Numbered from the stretch's first letter, positions 27,056 to 37,237 are shown. The stretch: DNA of 64,000 bases from CAVTJL01 sp963828215 (GCA_963828215.1 CAWHFO010000016.1:62001-126000), one strand, 5' to 3'. Notes: generated from the sequence alone by a model not told the origin. Made by a program: numbers and translations.

Positions 27056-27907
27056 ATGACCCACCCGGCCCTCGTTCCCGGCCATGTCGCGGTCGTCACC
27101 GGCGGTGCCTCGGGGATAGGCCTTGCGGCGGTCAGGCGACTGGCCTCGATGGGGCTCAAGGTCGTCATCGCCGACAGGGGCGGCGAGCGCCTCGAGAGGG
27201 CAGCGGCGAACGTGGCCGAGGTGGCTCCAGGCGGTGCCGGCGACGTGCTGGCCGTGCCGACCGATGTCGGCCGCCGAGCCGAGGTCCAGCGGCTCGAGAG
27301 GACGGTGCTGGAGCGCTTCGGCGACGTCCATGTCCTCATGAACAATGCGGGTGTTCAGCCCGGCAGCGGCATGTTCGGGCCCGAGGCGAGCTGGGAGACG
27401 ATCCTGGGCGTCAATCTCTGGGGCGTGATCCACGGCAGCCAGGTCTTCGCGCCGGGCATGCTCGCCCGCGGCAGGCCAGGCATGATCGTCAACACGGGCT
27501 CGAAGCAGGGGATCACGACCCCGCCGGGCGATCCCGCCTACAATGTCTCGAAGGCGGGCGTGAAGGCGTTCACCGAGGCTCTGGAGCACGAGCTCCGCAA
27601 CCAGCCCGACCGCCGGATCACCGCCCACCTGCTCATCCCCGGCTTCGTCTATACGGCGCTGACGGCCCAGGGGCGGACCGAGAAGCCGGCCGGCGCCTGG
27701 ACGCCGGAGCAGACGGTCGACTTCATGATGGAGCGGCTGGAGGTGGGCGACTTCTATATCCTCTGCCCGGACAACATGGTGACGCGCGCGATCGACGAGC
27801 GGCGCATCCTCTGGGCCGCCGGCGACATCGTCGAGAACCGCCCGCCGCTGTCCCGCTGGCATCCGGACTATGCGCGCGCCTTCGAGACCTTCCTCGAGGG
27901 CGAGTGA
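27056..27907 (+). CDS. Short-chain dehydrogenase/reductase
   Basis: An intact 283-residue classical SDR. The cofactor motif TGGASGIG is at residues 15-22, NNAG near residue 97 and the active-site YNVSK near residue 162. The usual catalytic Ser position lies in NTGSKQG. The Asp in VIADRGG after the second strand suggests NAD rather than NADP. It carries a C-terminal extension of about 40 residues (EQTVDFMMERLEVGDFYILCPDN) seen in a subgroup of SDRs. It follows the FAH gene and is convergent with a binding-protein gene. Confidence 0.88.
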   Translation: MTHPALVPGHVAVVTGGASGIGLAAVRRLASMGLKVVIADRGGERLERAAANVAEVAPGGAGDVLAVPTDVGRRAEVQRLERTVLERFGDVHVLMNNAGVQPGSGMFGPEASWETILGVNLWGVIHGSQVFAPGMLARGRPGMIVNTGSKQGITTPPGDPAYNVSKAGVKAFTEALEHELRNQPDRRITAHLLIPGFVYTALTAQGRTEKPAGAWTPEQTVDFMMERLEVGDFYILCPDNMVTRAIDERRILWAAGDIVENRPPLSRWHPDYARAFETFLEGE

Positions 27908-27940
27908 GCGAGGACCCGCGCCGCAGCAGCGCTTTCGCCT

Positions 27941-29299
27941 CTATGCGGGCAGGGGCTCGAGCATCCCCGTCTTGCGATTGCTCGCCTTGAAGATCTTGAA
28001 GATGTCGTCCGCCGCGGCGTTGAGCGCGGCGGCGGAGGTGAGCTCGCCGACCACGGCCTGGTTGAGGCGCAGCCCCAGAGCGGCCTCGACCTGGGCGCCC
28101 TCGCGATAGCCGAGGACCTGCTTGGCGTAGGGGATGGTATCCAGATAGGCTTTCATCCAGCGGAATTTTTCTTTCTTTGCGAGATCGGACGCGAAGACGT
28201 CGCGACGCACGGGGATGCCGCCCGCCTCGGCATAGGCGAGCTGCGCCTCGTAGGTGAGGAACCAGCGGGAGAAGGCGATCGCCGCCTTCTTGTGGTCCTC
28301 CGGGACAGTCTTCGGGACGCCGAAGTGCCAGTTGCCGATGGCCGAGCCGTGCACCCCGTCCTTGGGCCGCGGTATCAAGAGCGCGTCCATCTTGCCGACC
28401 ACCACGGACTGGTTGGGGTCGTCGAAGGTCGGCCAGGCCGCGGCCACGGCGATCGCCTGCAGGGCCTTGCCTGTCGCCAGGAGCTGGATCATGCGGCTCT
28501 GGCCGATGGCGCCCACATTGGGCGGCCCGCAGCGCTTGGCGATGTCGAGATAGAGGTCGAGCGCCGCCTTGGCCTTGGGGCTGTTGATCGTGACGGTGAA
28601 GTCGCCGTTCTCCGGGTCCTTGGTGATACTGGCGCCGTAGCCCAGCATGTAGGGCATCCAGTTGAACCGGATCGGGTTGCCCCGCTCGCCGCGCGGCACC
28701 ATGCCGTAGAGCTCGGGCGGGTGCTGGATCTTCAGGCCGGCCGCGATCAGCTCCTCGAAGGTCTCGGGCGGCTTCAGCCCGGCCTGCTCATAGAGATCGC
28801 GCCGATAGAAAAGAAGCTGCAGATTGCCGTTCGGCGAGTAGGCCATCAGCGTCCCGCCCTTGGCCGTCCGCCAGCCCTTCTCGGCGTTCCAGTAGCCGCT
28901 GTCGTCGTACCGGAAAACCTCGGGCGGCAGGTCGAAGGACGGGTCGATCTCCTGGAGCGGCGTGAGGAAGCCGCCCTCGTAGAACTCGATCGTCCACTGC
29001 GTGTCGAGGTTGACGATGTCGTAGGGACTGCTGTCGCCGCGGACCGCGGCCCTGGCCTTCTCGAGCACGCCGCCATAGGGCGCCACCTCGAGGCTCACCT
29101 TGTTGCCCGTCTGCTGCACGTAGAGGTCCGACACGGCCTGGAAGCCGGGCAGCCAGGGCGAGGCGTTGATCAGGATCTGGATGTCGGCCTGCTTGCCGAC
29201 GTCGAGGAAGCTCTTCGCCGACGCGAGCCGGCCGCCCATCGCAGCGCCCAGAAGCCCGCCCGCAAGTCCCTGGATGCTGGTCCGTCTCGAGATTTTCAT
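27941..29299 (-). CDS. Extracellular solute-binding protein, family 1, Tat-like signal
   Basis: An intact 452-residue periplasmic binding protein of the carbohydrate (CUT1, MalE-like) class. MKISRRTSIQGLAGGLLGAAMGG is a twin-arginine-type signal. Cluster B motifs include YDIVNLDTQWTIEF, FYRRDLYEQAGLKPPETFEEL and PKDGVHGSAIGNWHFGVPK. No permease or ATPase gene is adjacent; the upstream partner is a sulfatase gene 38 bp away, so the two form a two-gene operon. The ligand may be a sulfated or phosphorylated sugar product of that enzyme; the permeases must be elsewhere. Confidence 0.88.
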   Translation of the reverse strand: MKISRRTSIQGLAGGLLGAAMGGRLASAKSFLDVGKQADIQILINASPWLPGFQAVSDLYVQQTGNKVSLEVAPYGGVLEKARAAVRGDSSPYDIVNLDTQWTIEFYEGGFLTPLQEIDPSFDLPPEVFRYDDSGYWNAEKGWRTAKGGTLMAYSPNGNLQLLFYRRDLYEQAGLKPPETFEELIAAGLKIQHPPELYGMVPRGERGNPIRFNWMPYMLGYGASITKDPENGDFTVTINSPKAKAALDLYLDIAKRCGPPNVGAIGQSRMIQLLATGKALQAIAVAAAWPTFDDPNQSVVVGKMDALLIPRPKDGVHGSAIGNWHFGVPKTVPEDHKKAAIAFSRWFLTYEAQLAYAEAGGIPVRRDVFASDLAKKEKFRWMKAYLDTIPYAKQVLGYREGAQVEAALGLRLNQAVVGELTSAAALNAAADDIFKIFKASNRKTGMLEPLPA

Positions 29300-29337
29300 G
29301 GCCTTCTCCCTGCTGGTCCCGTTCTCGCGAGCGATGG

Positions 29338-30867
29338 TCAGCCGGCGCTGGCCGCGTCGAGGCCGTACCGCCCGTACAGCTCCGGCGGCGTGTCGTGCGC
29401 CTCGAGGATCGCCGCCATGGCCGCACCCAGCCGCGCCTCGACGGCCGGATCGCGCAAGGGTCGCTGCTGCCGCCGGTCGGCCTCCAGATCGTAGAGTGTC
29501 GTGCCGATCCCGGGATCGAAGCGCTTGCCGTCGTGGATCGGGATGCGCCTCGCGTCCTCGAGCGCGTCGATGCGGAGGAGCGGCATGTCCTTCGTGAAGC
29601 TGAACGGCTCGACGAGCCTCGAGGTCTTCATCTCCGCGGCCGAGAAGAGCGTGTGCAGATGCATCGGCATCAGCGTGTACTCGTGGAGTCCCGGCGCATA
29701 GAGGTCCTCGGGATAGAGATAGTAGGTCCAGCGCCCGTCGGTGGCGCCGATCGGGCCGCCGAACATGCCGAAGATCGCCGCCTCGCGGATCGCACGATCC
29801 TGCTCGATCACCGGCAGGAGCGACCGCCCCGTGACCTCGGCCGGCACCGGCAGGCCGAACAGGTCGAGGAAGGTGGGCATCAGGTCGGTGGTCTGGGTCA
29901 GGGCCTCCCGGCGCTCGCCCGACCTGCCCGCCAGCCCCGGGTGATGGACGATGAGCGGGATGTTCGAGATCTCGGCATAGTAGGGCATCAGGTTCTTGCC
30001 CCACCAGTCGTGCTCGGCCAGGAGGAAGCCGTGGTCCGTGGTGAGCACGAGCGCCGTGTCCCGCCAGAGATCGTGGGCGTCGAAATAGTCGAGCAGTCGG
30101 CCGAAATAGGCGTCGCACATCGCGACCAGCGCGGCATAGTTGGCACGGATCTCGGCGATCGCCTCGGGGCTGTCGGCCACCTTCTCGTAGTGCGGCCAGT
30201 CGAGGATGCCGCCGTTCCAGCCGGTGCGGTAGGGCTCCTTGAAGCGCTCGGGCGCGTGGAACGGCTCGTGCGGGTCGAAGCACTCGATCTGCATGAGCCA
30301 GTTGTCGCTGCCGCGATTGGCGTCGAGGAACTCGAAGGCGGAGGCGAAGCAGCGGGGGCCGGGGAAGTCCTCCTCGGCCAGGAAGTGCTCGCGATTGATG
30401 GCGTGCTGGGTGCGCTTCCAGCCCGCCTCGAAGTCGTAGTGCGCTCTGTCGTAGCGCTCGCGAAAGCGCTCGAGCGGCGGCTGGACCATCGCCTTCCACG
30501 GATCGTATTCCTGGCCGCGGATATAGTCCCAGGTCCGGAACCGCGTGTGGTAGGTGGCGCCGCCGTCCTCGAAATAGTGCATGTGGTCGGTGACGAGATG
30601 CGAGTGGACCCCGGCCTCGCGCAGCAGCTCGGGGAAGGAGTTGTCGAAGGGCTCGAGCGGACCCCAGCTCCGGTGCATGAAGCTCAGGCGGCCGGTGTGC
30701 AGGTCGCGGCGCGCCGGCATGCAGGGCAGGCTGCCGACGAAATGCCGGTCGAAGGTCACGGCCCGCCTGGCGAACCTGTCGAAGTTGGGCGTCCGGACGG
30801 CGGTCCCGCCATAGCAGCCCATGGCCGTGCGATTCAGCGAGTCGAAAAGAACAAAGATCGCCTTCAT
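29338..30867 (-). CDS. Sulfatase-family hydrolase (aryl-/carbohydrate sulfatase or phosphonate monoester hydrolase)
   Basis: An intact 509-residue alkaline-phosphatase-superfamily enzyme that hydrolyses sulfate or phosphate esters. The N-terminal FVLFDSLNRTAMGCYGG holds the metal-binding Asp, and CMPARRDLHTGR is the C-x-P-x-R signature whose Cys must be turned to formylglycine. TTDHGFLLAEHDWWGKN has the second metal site. There is no signal peptide, so it is probably cytoplasmic. It is in an operon with a solute-binding protein and diverges from a LysR gene. A formylglycine-generating enzyme is not seen in the window. Confidence 0.88.
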   Translation of the reverse strand: MKAIFVLFDSLNRTAMGCYGGTAVRTPNFDRFARRAVTFDRHFVGSLPCMPARRDLHTGRLSFMHRSWGPLEPFDNSFPELLREAGVHSHLVTDHMHYFEDGGATYHTRFRTWDYIRGQEYDPWKAMVQPPLERFRERYDRAHYDFEAGWKRTQHAINREHFLAEEDFPGPRCFASAFEFLDANRGSDNWLMQIECFDPHEPFHAPERFKEPYRTGWNGGILDWPHYEKVADSPEAIAEIRANYAALVAMCDAYFGRLLDYFDAHDLWRDTALVLTTDHGFLLAEHDWWGKNLMPYYAEISNIPLIVHHPGLAGRSGERREALTQTTDLMPTFLDLFGLPVPAEVTGRSLLPVIEQDRAIREAAIFGMFGGPIGATDGRWTYYLYPEDLYAPGLHEYTLMPMHLHTLFSAAEMKTSRLVEPFSFTKDMPLLRIDALEDARRIPIHDGKRFDPGIGTTLYDLEADRRQQRPLRDPAVEARLGAAMAAILEAHDTPPELYGRYGLDAASAG

Positions 30868-30919
30868 GGGTACGTCGGCTCTGGCTGCCCCCCGGATGCC
30901 GGGAGCGTGACAAGCCCCC

Positions 30920-30937
30920 GGAATAACGTCAAATTCC
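30920..30937. promoter_or_regulatory. Candidate LysR-type operator
   Basis: GGAAT at 30920-30924 and ATTCC at 30933-30937 form a dyad with an 8-base spacer, 30 bp before the lysR ATG and 53 bp before the sulfatase ATG. Its place in the divergent gap suits a LysR-type autoregulatory site, but the dyad is short. Confidence 0.35.
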
Positions 30938-30966
30938 ATCCTCGCGACAAACGATAACCGGAAGGC

Positions 30967-31905
30967 ATGGATATGCTCGGGAGCCTCGGGCTGCTGCGCC
31001 ATTTCCTGGCCGTCGCGGAGGACGGCAACCTGACCTCCGCGGCGCGGCGTCTCGGGCTCAGTCAGCCGGCGCTGACGAAGAGCATCCGCCGGCTCGAGGC
31101 GAGCCTGGGGGCGACGCTGTTCGAGCGGCGCAGCCGGGGGATGGCGCTCACGCCCCAAGGCCTGATCATGCTTCGCCATGCGCGGGACATCGCGACCGAG
31201 TGCCGGTTTGCGGAGTCGGAGCTGGAGGCGGCGCGGCGCGGCCACAAGGGGCAGCTGCGGATCGGCGCCGGGCCGTTCTGGGGCTCGGCCATCGTGCCTC
31301 GCGCCGTGGCTCGCCTGCACGAGCGGTTCCCGGATCTGCAGATCGAGCTGCTGACAGGCGTCAACACGATCACGCACCCCAAGCTGTTCCGCGGCGACCT
31401 CGACCTCGTGGTGAGCGCGCTGCCCGGGGACGAGCCGCTGCCGTCATTCGTGGTGGCTCACGAGCTGATGACGATCGAGATGCGCCTCGTCGCCGGCCGC
31501 GCCCATCCGCTCTGGGCCAAGCCGGTGATCCTGGCCCCGGATCTCGATCCCTACCGTTGGATCATCTACCAGGAGGATCGCGAGGTGCTGGCGCAGCTGC
31601 TCCCGGCGCTGCGCGCGGCCGGCGGCGCTCCGCCCCGCTTCGCCGTCGAGGCGAGCTCGCTTTTCGCCGTCGTGCATCTGCTCGAGGCCGGGCCCTATCT
31701 CGCCTGTCTGGCCGAGCCGCTGGTCCGCGCGCTCTCCACCTCCAGCATCGGCATCCTGCCGTTCCGCCCGCCCATCTGGAGCTTCCCGGCCGGGACGCTC
31801 GTCCGCCGCTCGCTGGAGGCGACGCTGCCGGTACGGGCTTTTCTGGAGCTGCTGACCGCCGACGTCGCCCGGCTGATCGGCGACGCGCACGGGACAGCCG
31901 CGTAG
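30967..31905 (+). CDS. LysR family transcriptional regulator
   Basis: An intact 312-residue regulator. The helix-turn-helix at residues 5-65 reads FLAVAEDGNLTSAARRLGLSQ then PALTKSIRRLEASLG. The effector domain begins near residue 92 with GQLRIGAGPFWGSAIVP. It probably controls the divergent sulfatase and binding-protein operon and itself. The inducer is likely the imported ligand or its product. Confidence 0.92.
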   Translation: MDMLGSLGLLRHFLAVAEDGNLTSAARRLGLSQPALTKSIRRLEASLGATLFERRSRGMALTPQGLIMLRHARDIATECRFAESELEAARRGHKGQLRIGAGPFWGSAIVPRAVARLHERFPDLQIELLTGVNTITHPKLFRGDLDLVVSALPGDEPLPSFVVAHELMTIEMRLVAGRAHPLWAKPVILAPDLDPYRWIIYQEDREVLAQLLPALRAAGGAPPRFAVEASSLFAVVHLLEAGPYLACLAEPLVRALSTSSIGILPFRPPIWSFPAGTLVRRSLEATLPVRAFLELLTADVARLIGDAHGTAA

Positions 31906-32160
31906 GGCGGCAGAACACTGCCCTGGCGGCAGGTCCGTGCCGATGAGGCTGTCTCGGAGGCCCAAGGGAGTCGGTGGTCCCACTCAGATCCGCGAGCCGG
32001 GCTGCGGCGCTCCGCTGTCATCCCTGACCCGCGGTGAGGCGAGGGTCCGGTCGTCGTTTGCCTACTCGGCGTTTACATCGGCCGCCCGGTTCGCCAGGAT
32101 GGCTGAGCAGACAACGTGGCCAAGAAGGCCCGGTGACGACTTCAACTCAGGGAGCCGGCA
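31906..32160. other. Intergenic region before the MFS gene
   Basis: 255 bp with no gene recognised. It holds the promoter of the MFS operon; a GGGAG ribosome site lies 7 bp before the ATG at 32161. Confidence 0.4.
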
Positions 32161-33516
32161 ATGAGCTTTTTCGACCGTGAGCACTCGGTAGCCCCGCCTG
32201 AATACAATCGTTGGCTGGTGCCACCCGCGGCCTTGGCCATTCATCTTTCGATCGGTCAGGTCTATGCGTTCAGCGTCTTCAATCTGCCTCTGACGAGGGC
32301 GATCGGCATCACCCAATCGGCTCCCGGCGACTGGAAGCTGACCGAGCTGGGGTGGATCTTCAGCATCGCCATCGCCGTCCTGGGCGTCTCGGCAGCCCTG
32401 CTCGGTCGTTGGGTGGAGCGGGTCGGGCCGCGCCTCGCGATGTTCGCGGCCGGCTGCTGCTTCGGCGGCGGTTTCCTCGTGGCCGCTCTCGGCACGTCGC
32501 TGCATTCCCTTTTCATTCTTTACCTCGGCTATGGCGTGCTCGGCGGCATCGGGCTCGGGATCGGTTACATCTCCCCTGTCTCCACACTGATAAAATGGTT
32601 CCCCGATCGGCCGGGGATGGCGACCGGGCTCGCCATCATGGGCTTCGGCGGCGGCGCGATGATCGGCTCGCCGCTCGCGGTCCAGCTCATGCAGACCTTC
32701 CACTCGGCCACCTCGGTCGGTGTGGCACCCACCTTCTGCATCATGGGCATCCTCTACTTCATCCTGATGATGTTCGGCACGGCGATCGCCCGCGTGCCGG
32801 CGCCGGGCTGGTCACCTGAAGGCTATGTGGCGCCAGCGACCCCGCGGCGGCTCGTCACGACCAGCCAGGTGCATGTCGAGACGGCCACCCGCACCCGCCA
32901 GTTCTGGCTCCTGTGGGCGGTCCTCTGCCTCAACGTCACGGCCGGGATCGGCGTGCTCGGCCAGGCCTCGGCCATGTCGCAGGAGATGTTCCCGGGCCGG
33001 ATCACGCCGGTGGCGGCGGCCGGATTCGTCGGGCTCCTCAGCCTCTTCAACATGGGTGGGCGGTTCTTCTGGTCCTCGATCTCCGACTATATCGGCCGCA
33101 AGAGCACCTATGCCATCTTCTTTCTCCTGGGCATCCTGCTCTATGCGGCGGTTCCGACCATCGGCAAGGCCGGCAGCATTTTTCTCTTTGTCGCCGCCTA
33201 TGTCGTCATCATGAGCATGTATGGCGGCGGCTTCGCGACGGTGCCCGCCTACCTCAAGGACGTCTTCGGGACCATGCATGTGGGCGCCATCCATGGGCGC
33301 CTCCTCACCGCCTGGTCGGTCGCGGGCGTGCTGGGCCCCGTGCTGATCAACTATATCCGCCAGTATCAGATCGACAGTGGCGTCCCCAAGGCCGATGCCT
33401 ACAGCATCACCATGTACATCATGGCGGGGCTCCTGCTGCTCGGCTTCTTCGCCAACCTCGCCATGACGGCGGTGCACGAGCGGCATCACCATCCCGAGAC
33501 CCAACCCGCCGTCTGA
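32161..33516 (+). CDS. OFA-type MFS transporter (oxalate/formate antiporter family)
   Basis: An intact 451-residue inner-membrane carrier with 12 predicted transmembrane segments. The OFA family features are HLSIGQVYAFSVFNLPL in helix 1, WIFSIAIAVLGVSAAL in helix 2, and ISPVSTLIKWFPDRPGMATG between helices 4 and 5, with ARG-free loop RFFWSSISDYIGRKSTY before helix 8. Members exchange small carboxylates (oxalate, formate, pyruvate, lactate). A tiny single-helix gene follows 13 bp later. It lies upstream of the hydantoinase genes and may carry their product or substrate, though separate regulation is also possible. Confidence 0.88.
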   Translation: MSFFDREHSVAPPEYNRWLVPPAALAIHLSIGQVYAFSVFNLPLTRAIGITQSAPGDWKLTELGWIFSIAIAVLGVSAALLGRWVERVGPRLAMFAAGCCFGGGFLVAALGTSLHSLFILYLGYGVLGGIGLGIGYISPVSTLIKWFPDRPGMATGLAIMGFGGGAMIGSPLAVQLMQTFHSATSVGVAPTFCIMGILYFILMMFGTAIARVPAPGWSPEGYVAPATPRRLVTTSQVHVETATRTRQFWLLWAVLCLNVTAGIGVLGQASAMSQEMFPGRITPVAAAGFVGLLSLFNMGGRFFWSSISDYIGRKSTYAIFFLLGILLYAAVPTIGKAGSIFLFVAAYVVIMSMYGGGFATVPAYLKDVFGTMHVGAIHGRLLTAWSVAGVLGPVLINYIRQYQIDSGVPKADAYSITMYIMAGLLLLGFFANLAMTAVHERHHHPETQPAV

Positions 33517-33529
33517 GGAGCGCCACACC

Positions 33530-33646
33530 ATGACCACGCATGAGCCCGCCACCACTCGTCTTGTCATCTACTGGGCCATCGTCGCCATTCCGCTGGCCTA
33601 CGGTGTCCTCAGCACCCTGTCGAACTCGCTGCTGCTCTTCCGCTGA
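33530..33646 (+). CDS. MFS transporter small subunit (38 residues)
   Basis: A 38-residue frame from ATG 33530, 13 bp after the MFS stop, with GAGGAG 8-13 bp before the ATG. It has one hydrophobic segment (LVIYWAIVAIPLAYGVLSTL) and a short polar N-terminus. Genes for such one-helix proteins commonly follow OFA-type MFS genes and are annotated as a small subunit; the helix probably packs against the carrier in the membrane. It is too short for most gene finders. Confidence 0.72.
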   Translation: MTTHEPATTRLVIYWAIVAIPLAYGVLSTLSNSLLLFR

Positions 33647-33803
33647 TCCGTCGGTCCCGGCGATCTCCGGATCGCCGGGCCGGCATCGAGCGGCGAGGTC
33701 GGCCCCTTCGCGCGCACCCGCTTGTCGCTGAACGGGCTGGCGCATCGACTTGGCATGTGCCTTGCTCGGAGGCTGGAGCAGGCGGCTCGGGAGGGAGGCC
33801 GGC

Positions 33804-35864
33804 ATGATCATCGTCGGCGTCGATGTGGGCGGGACCTTCACCGATCTGATCCTGGCCGACACCGGCCGGGCGCGGACGGTCGTCCACAAGGTGGCGTCGA
33901 CGCCGGACGATCCCTCGCGCGGCGGTGCTCCAGGGGCTGGTCGAGCTGTGCCTGAAGGCCGGCGTCGCCACCGCCTCGGTCAGCCACGTGCTGCACGCCA
34001 CGACCGTCGCCACCAATGCCATGCTCGAGCACAAGGGTGCCCGCACCGGCATGGTGACCACCGAGGGCTATCGCGACATCCTCCATATCGGCCGCCACCA
34101 GCGCCCGCAGAACTACTCGATCCAGCAGGAGATCCCCTGGCAGGAGCGTCCGCTGGTCAAGCGGCGCCACCGTCTGACCGTGCGCGAGCGGCTGGTGCCG
34201 CCGCGCGGCGAGGTGCTGGAGCCGCTGGACGAGGAAGGCGTGCGCACCGCGGCGCGAGCGCTGCGCGAGTGCGGGCGTCGAGGCCGTCGCCGTCTGCTTT
34301 CTCTTCAGCTACCTCAACCCCGCGCACGAAGAACGGGCCGAGGCGATCCTGCGGGAGGAGCTTCCCGGCACGTTCGTCACGACCTCCTCGACAGTGGCGC
34401 CGCAGTTCCGCGAGTTCGAGCGCTTCACGACGGCGGCCATGAACGCCTTCATCGGCCCCAAGGTGGCGCGCTATGTGAGTGCGCTCGAAGGGGCGCTGGG
34501 CGAGGCCGGCTTCGAGGCCGATCTCCACGTGATGGGGTCGAACGGTGGTGTGGCCACGGCCGCCATGGTGGCCGAGCGGCCGGTTCTGACACTGCTTTCC
34601 GGCCCGGCGGCGGGTGTGCTGGGCGGCGCCTGGGCGGGTGCCCTCTCCGGGCGCAGCAACGTCATCACCTTCGATGTCGGCGGCACCAGCGCCGATATCG
34701 GCATCGTGAGCGGCGGCGGCTTCGCCGAGGCCACCGCCCGCGACACCTGGATCGCCGGCTTCCCGGTCCTCGTGCCGATGATCGACGTCCACACCATCGG
34801 CGCCGGCGGCGGCTCGATCGCGTGGATCGACGCGTCGGGCGCCTTTCGCGTCGGCCCGAGCAGCGCCGGCGCGCGGCCCGGGCCCGCCGCCTATGGCCAG
34901 GGCGGCACCGAGCCCACGGTCACGGACGCCCATGTGGTGCTGGGCCGCCTCGGTGCCTCTGGCCTGCTGGGCGGGCAGATGACGCTCGATGCAGGCGCCG
35001 CCGAGGCTGCCGTGGGCCGGCTGGCGGAACGGCTCGGCCTGTCGCTCCTCGAGGCGGCGGAAGGCATCCTCACCCTCGTCAACGCCAACATGGCCAACGC
35101 CATCCTCTCGCGGACCGTGCAGAAGGGCATCGACCCGCGCGACTACGCGCTCGTCGCCTTCGGCGGGGCCGGGCCGCTGCACGGTGCCGAGGTGGCGGCG
35201 CCGCTCGGCATCCGCGAGGACATCGTGCCGCTGCACCCGGGCATCAACTCGGCCGTGGGGCTGCTCACGACCGATCTCAAATACGACGCGGTGCGCACCT
35301 CGTTCCAGCAGCAGGGCAGCGTCGACCTGGCGCGGGTTTTGGACGACTTCGTCACGATGGAGCAGGGGCTGGCCGCACAGCTGGCCGCCGATGGTGTGGA
35401 GGAGGATCGTCGGAGCTTCGCGCGCGCGGCCGACGTGCGCTATGCCGGTCAGGGCTACGAGCTCCGCATCCCGGTCGCCGACGGTGCCTTCGATGCCCCG
35501 GCGCTGGCCCGCCTCATCGAGGATTTTCACACGCGGCCACGAGGTCGAGTACGGCCATCGCTTCGAGGAGAGCCCGGTCGAGATCGTCAACGTCCGGGTG
35601 ACCGCGCTGGGCGCCATGCCGAAGCTCGCACCCCCGTCTCCAGCCGCCGAAGCCGGCGGGGCGGCGCCTGAGCCCAACGGCAGGGCCGTCTTCCGCACGG
35701 CGAAAGGCCTCGAGCGTCTCCCGACCCTTTTCTGCGAGCGCGACGACCTGCCGGTCGATCGCCCGATAGCCGGCCCGGCCGTGATCGCCCAGCTCGACGC
35801 CACCACCGTCGTGCCGCCCGGCGCCACCATCGTCCGGGATCGCGCCGTGGACATCGGGCCCTGA
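33804..35864 (+). CDS. hyuA: Hydantoinase/oxoprolinase subunit A (three frameshifts)
   Basis: ATP-dependent hydrolase subunit for N-methylhydantoin, 5-oxoproline, acetophenone-type or acetone-carboxylase-type substrates. The actin-like ATPase motif VGVDVGGTFTDLIL opens the protein, then HATTVATNAMLEHKGA and, in the Hydantoinase_A domain, FDVGGTSADIGIV and IGAGGGSIAW. VALVAFGGAGPLHG marks the C-terminal third. Extra bases near 33922, 34270 and 35535 split it; joined length is about 685 residues, normal for subunit A. Subunit B follows at once but lacks its N-terminus. Confidence 0.88.
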
Positions 35865-35866
35865 CG

Positions 35867-37237
35867 CCCGGCAGCTGCGGAATCGTCGACGCGATCGACG
35901 CCTATGCCGAGGGCCTGCAATTCAAGGCGGTCAAGGTCTACGAGGAAGGCCGGCGCATCGAGCCCGTCTGGCATATCCTGCGCGACAACATCAGGGCGCC
36001 CGACCTCGTCGTCGGCGACATGGAGGCGCAGATCGCGGCCGCCCGGATCGGCGCCGAGCGTTTCGTCGAGCTGCTGCGGCGCTGGGGCCCCGATCGGGTG
36101 GCTGCGGCGTCCGACCATCTGATGGACCGCTCCGAGCGCCTGATGCGCGACGCGATTTCGGCATTGCCCCATGGCCGCTACAGCGCCACGACGAGAATCG
36201 ACGGCTTTCTCGACAGCGACGACCCGACGCGGCGCGAGCTGCCGATCGTCGTGACGCTCATCGTCGAGGGCGACGAGCTGACGGTCGATCTCACAGGCAC
36301 GGCGCCACAAATAAATGACCGGCCGATCAACATGCCGCTCGAGGGCACGGTCGACTGTGCCATCTGGCTGACGCTGCGCTCGGTGCTCCTCGACAGCGCC
36401 GTCCACGGGTCCATCCCGCAGAACAGCGGCCTCACCCGCCCGATCCACATCGTCGCCCCGAAGGGCTGCCTCGCCAATCCGATCTTCCCGGCGCCCACGA
36501 TCGCCCGCTTCTGCCCGGGCAACCAGCTGGCCGACACGGTCATGAAGGCGCTGGCCCAGGTGGTGCCGGACAAGGTCTCGGCCGGCATCGGCAATCTCCG
36601 CGTGATGGCCTTCTCAGGGGTGAAGGGCGAGAGCCACTGGGTGCACATGGAGATCTTCGAGGGCAGCTATGGCGGGCGTCCCGGCAAAGACGGCATGGAC
36701 GCGGTCGACACGCTCTACGCCAACACCCGCAACAACCCGATCGAGGACGTCGAATCGCACCTGCCGCTCCGGGTCGAGCGCTACGAGCTGCGCGAGGGCG
36801 CCGCGGCACCCGGCCGCTGGCGAGGCGGCGTCGGATCGATCCGGTCGTTCCGGATGCTCGCCGACGGCGGCGTGTCGGTCGAGGGTGATGGCCACCGCTT
36901 CCGGCCCTGGGGCCTGGGCGGCGGCGCCGACGGGGTAGTGGCGACGCTACTGCACAGGCCCGTGAGCGGCCCCGAGCGCCGGATGCCCTCGAAGGTGCCG
37001 CACATGGCGGCCAGGACCGGGGACGTCTTCATCGCCAGCGGGCCCGGAGGCGGCGGCTATGGCGATCCGCTGGCGCGTGTCCCGGAGCGCGTGGCGGACG
37101 ACGTGGCCGACGGGCTGATCGACCGCGAGGCCGCGGAGAGGGACTACGGCGTCGTCCTCGGTCCGGCGGGCATCATCGACGAGGCGGCCACCGCCGCGTT
37201 GCGCGCTCGACGCTGCGGCGCGGATGCAGCCGCCTGA
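35867..37237 (+). pseudogene. hyuB: Hydantoinase/oxoprolinase subunit B, N-terminally truncated
   Basis: The visible frame begins with PGSCGIVDAIDAYAEGLQF three bases after the subunit A stop. In complete HyuB proteins that segment lies about 130-150 residues inside. The missing part holds the conserved N-terminus with the DPY and AHHxDxGG metal-type motifs. The remaining 456 residues are intact, with PINMPLEGTVDCAIW, FCPGNQLADTVMKALAQV and a C-terminal GPGGGGYGDPL. No start codon precedes the segment; the first ATG is 36020. Either about 400-450 bp were lost from the genome or the assembly. If real, the enzyme is probably inactive. Confidence 0.8.

Noticed and set aside
29395..30957. 520-residue plus-strand frame opposite the sulfatase
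   Set aside because: No motifs; the sulfatase on the other strand is intact with all metal and Cys motifs.
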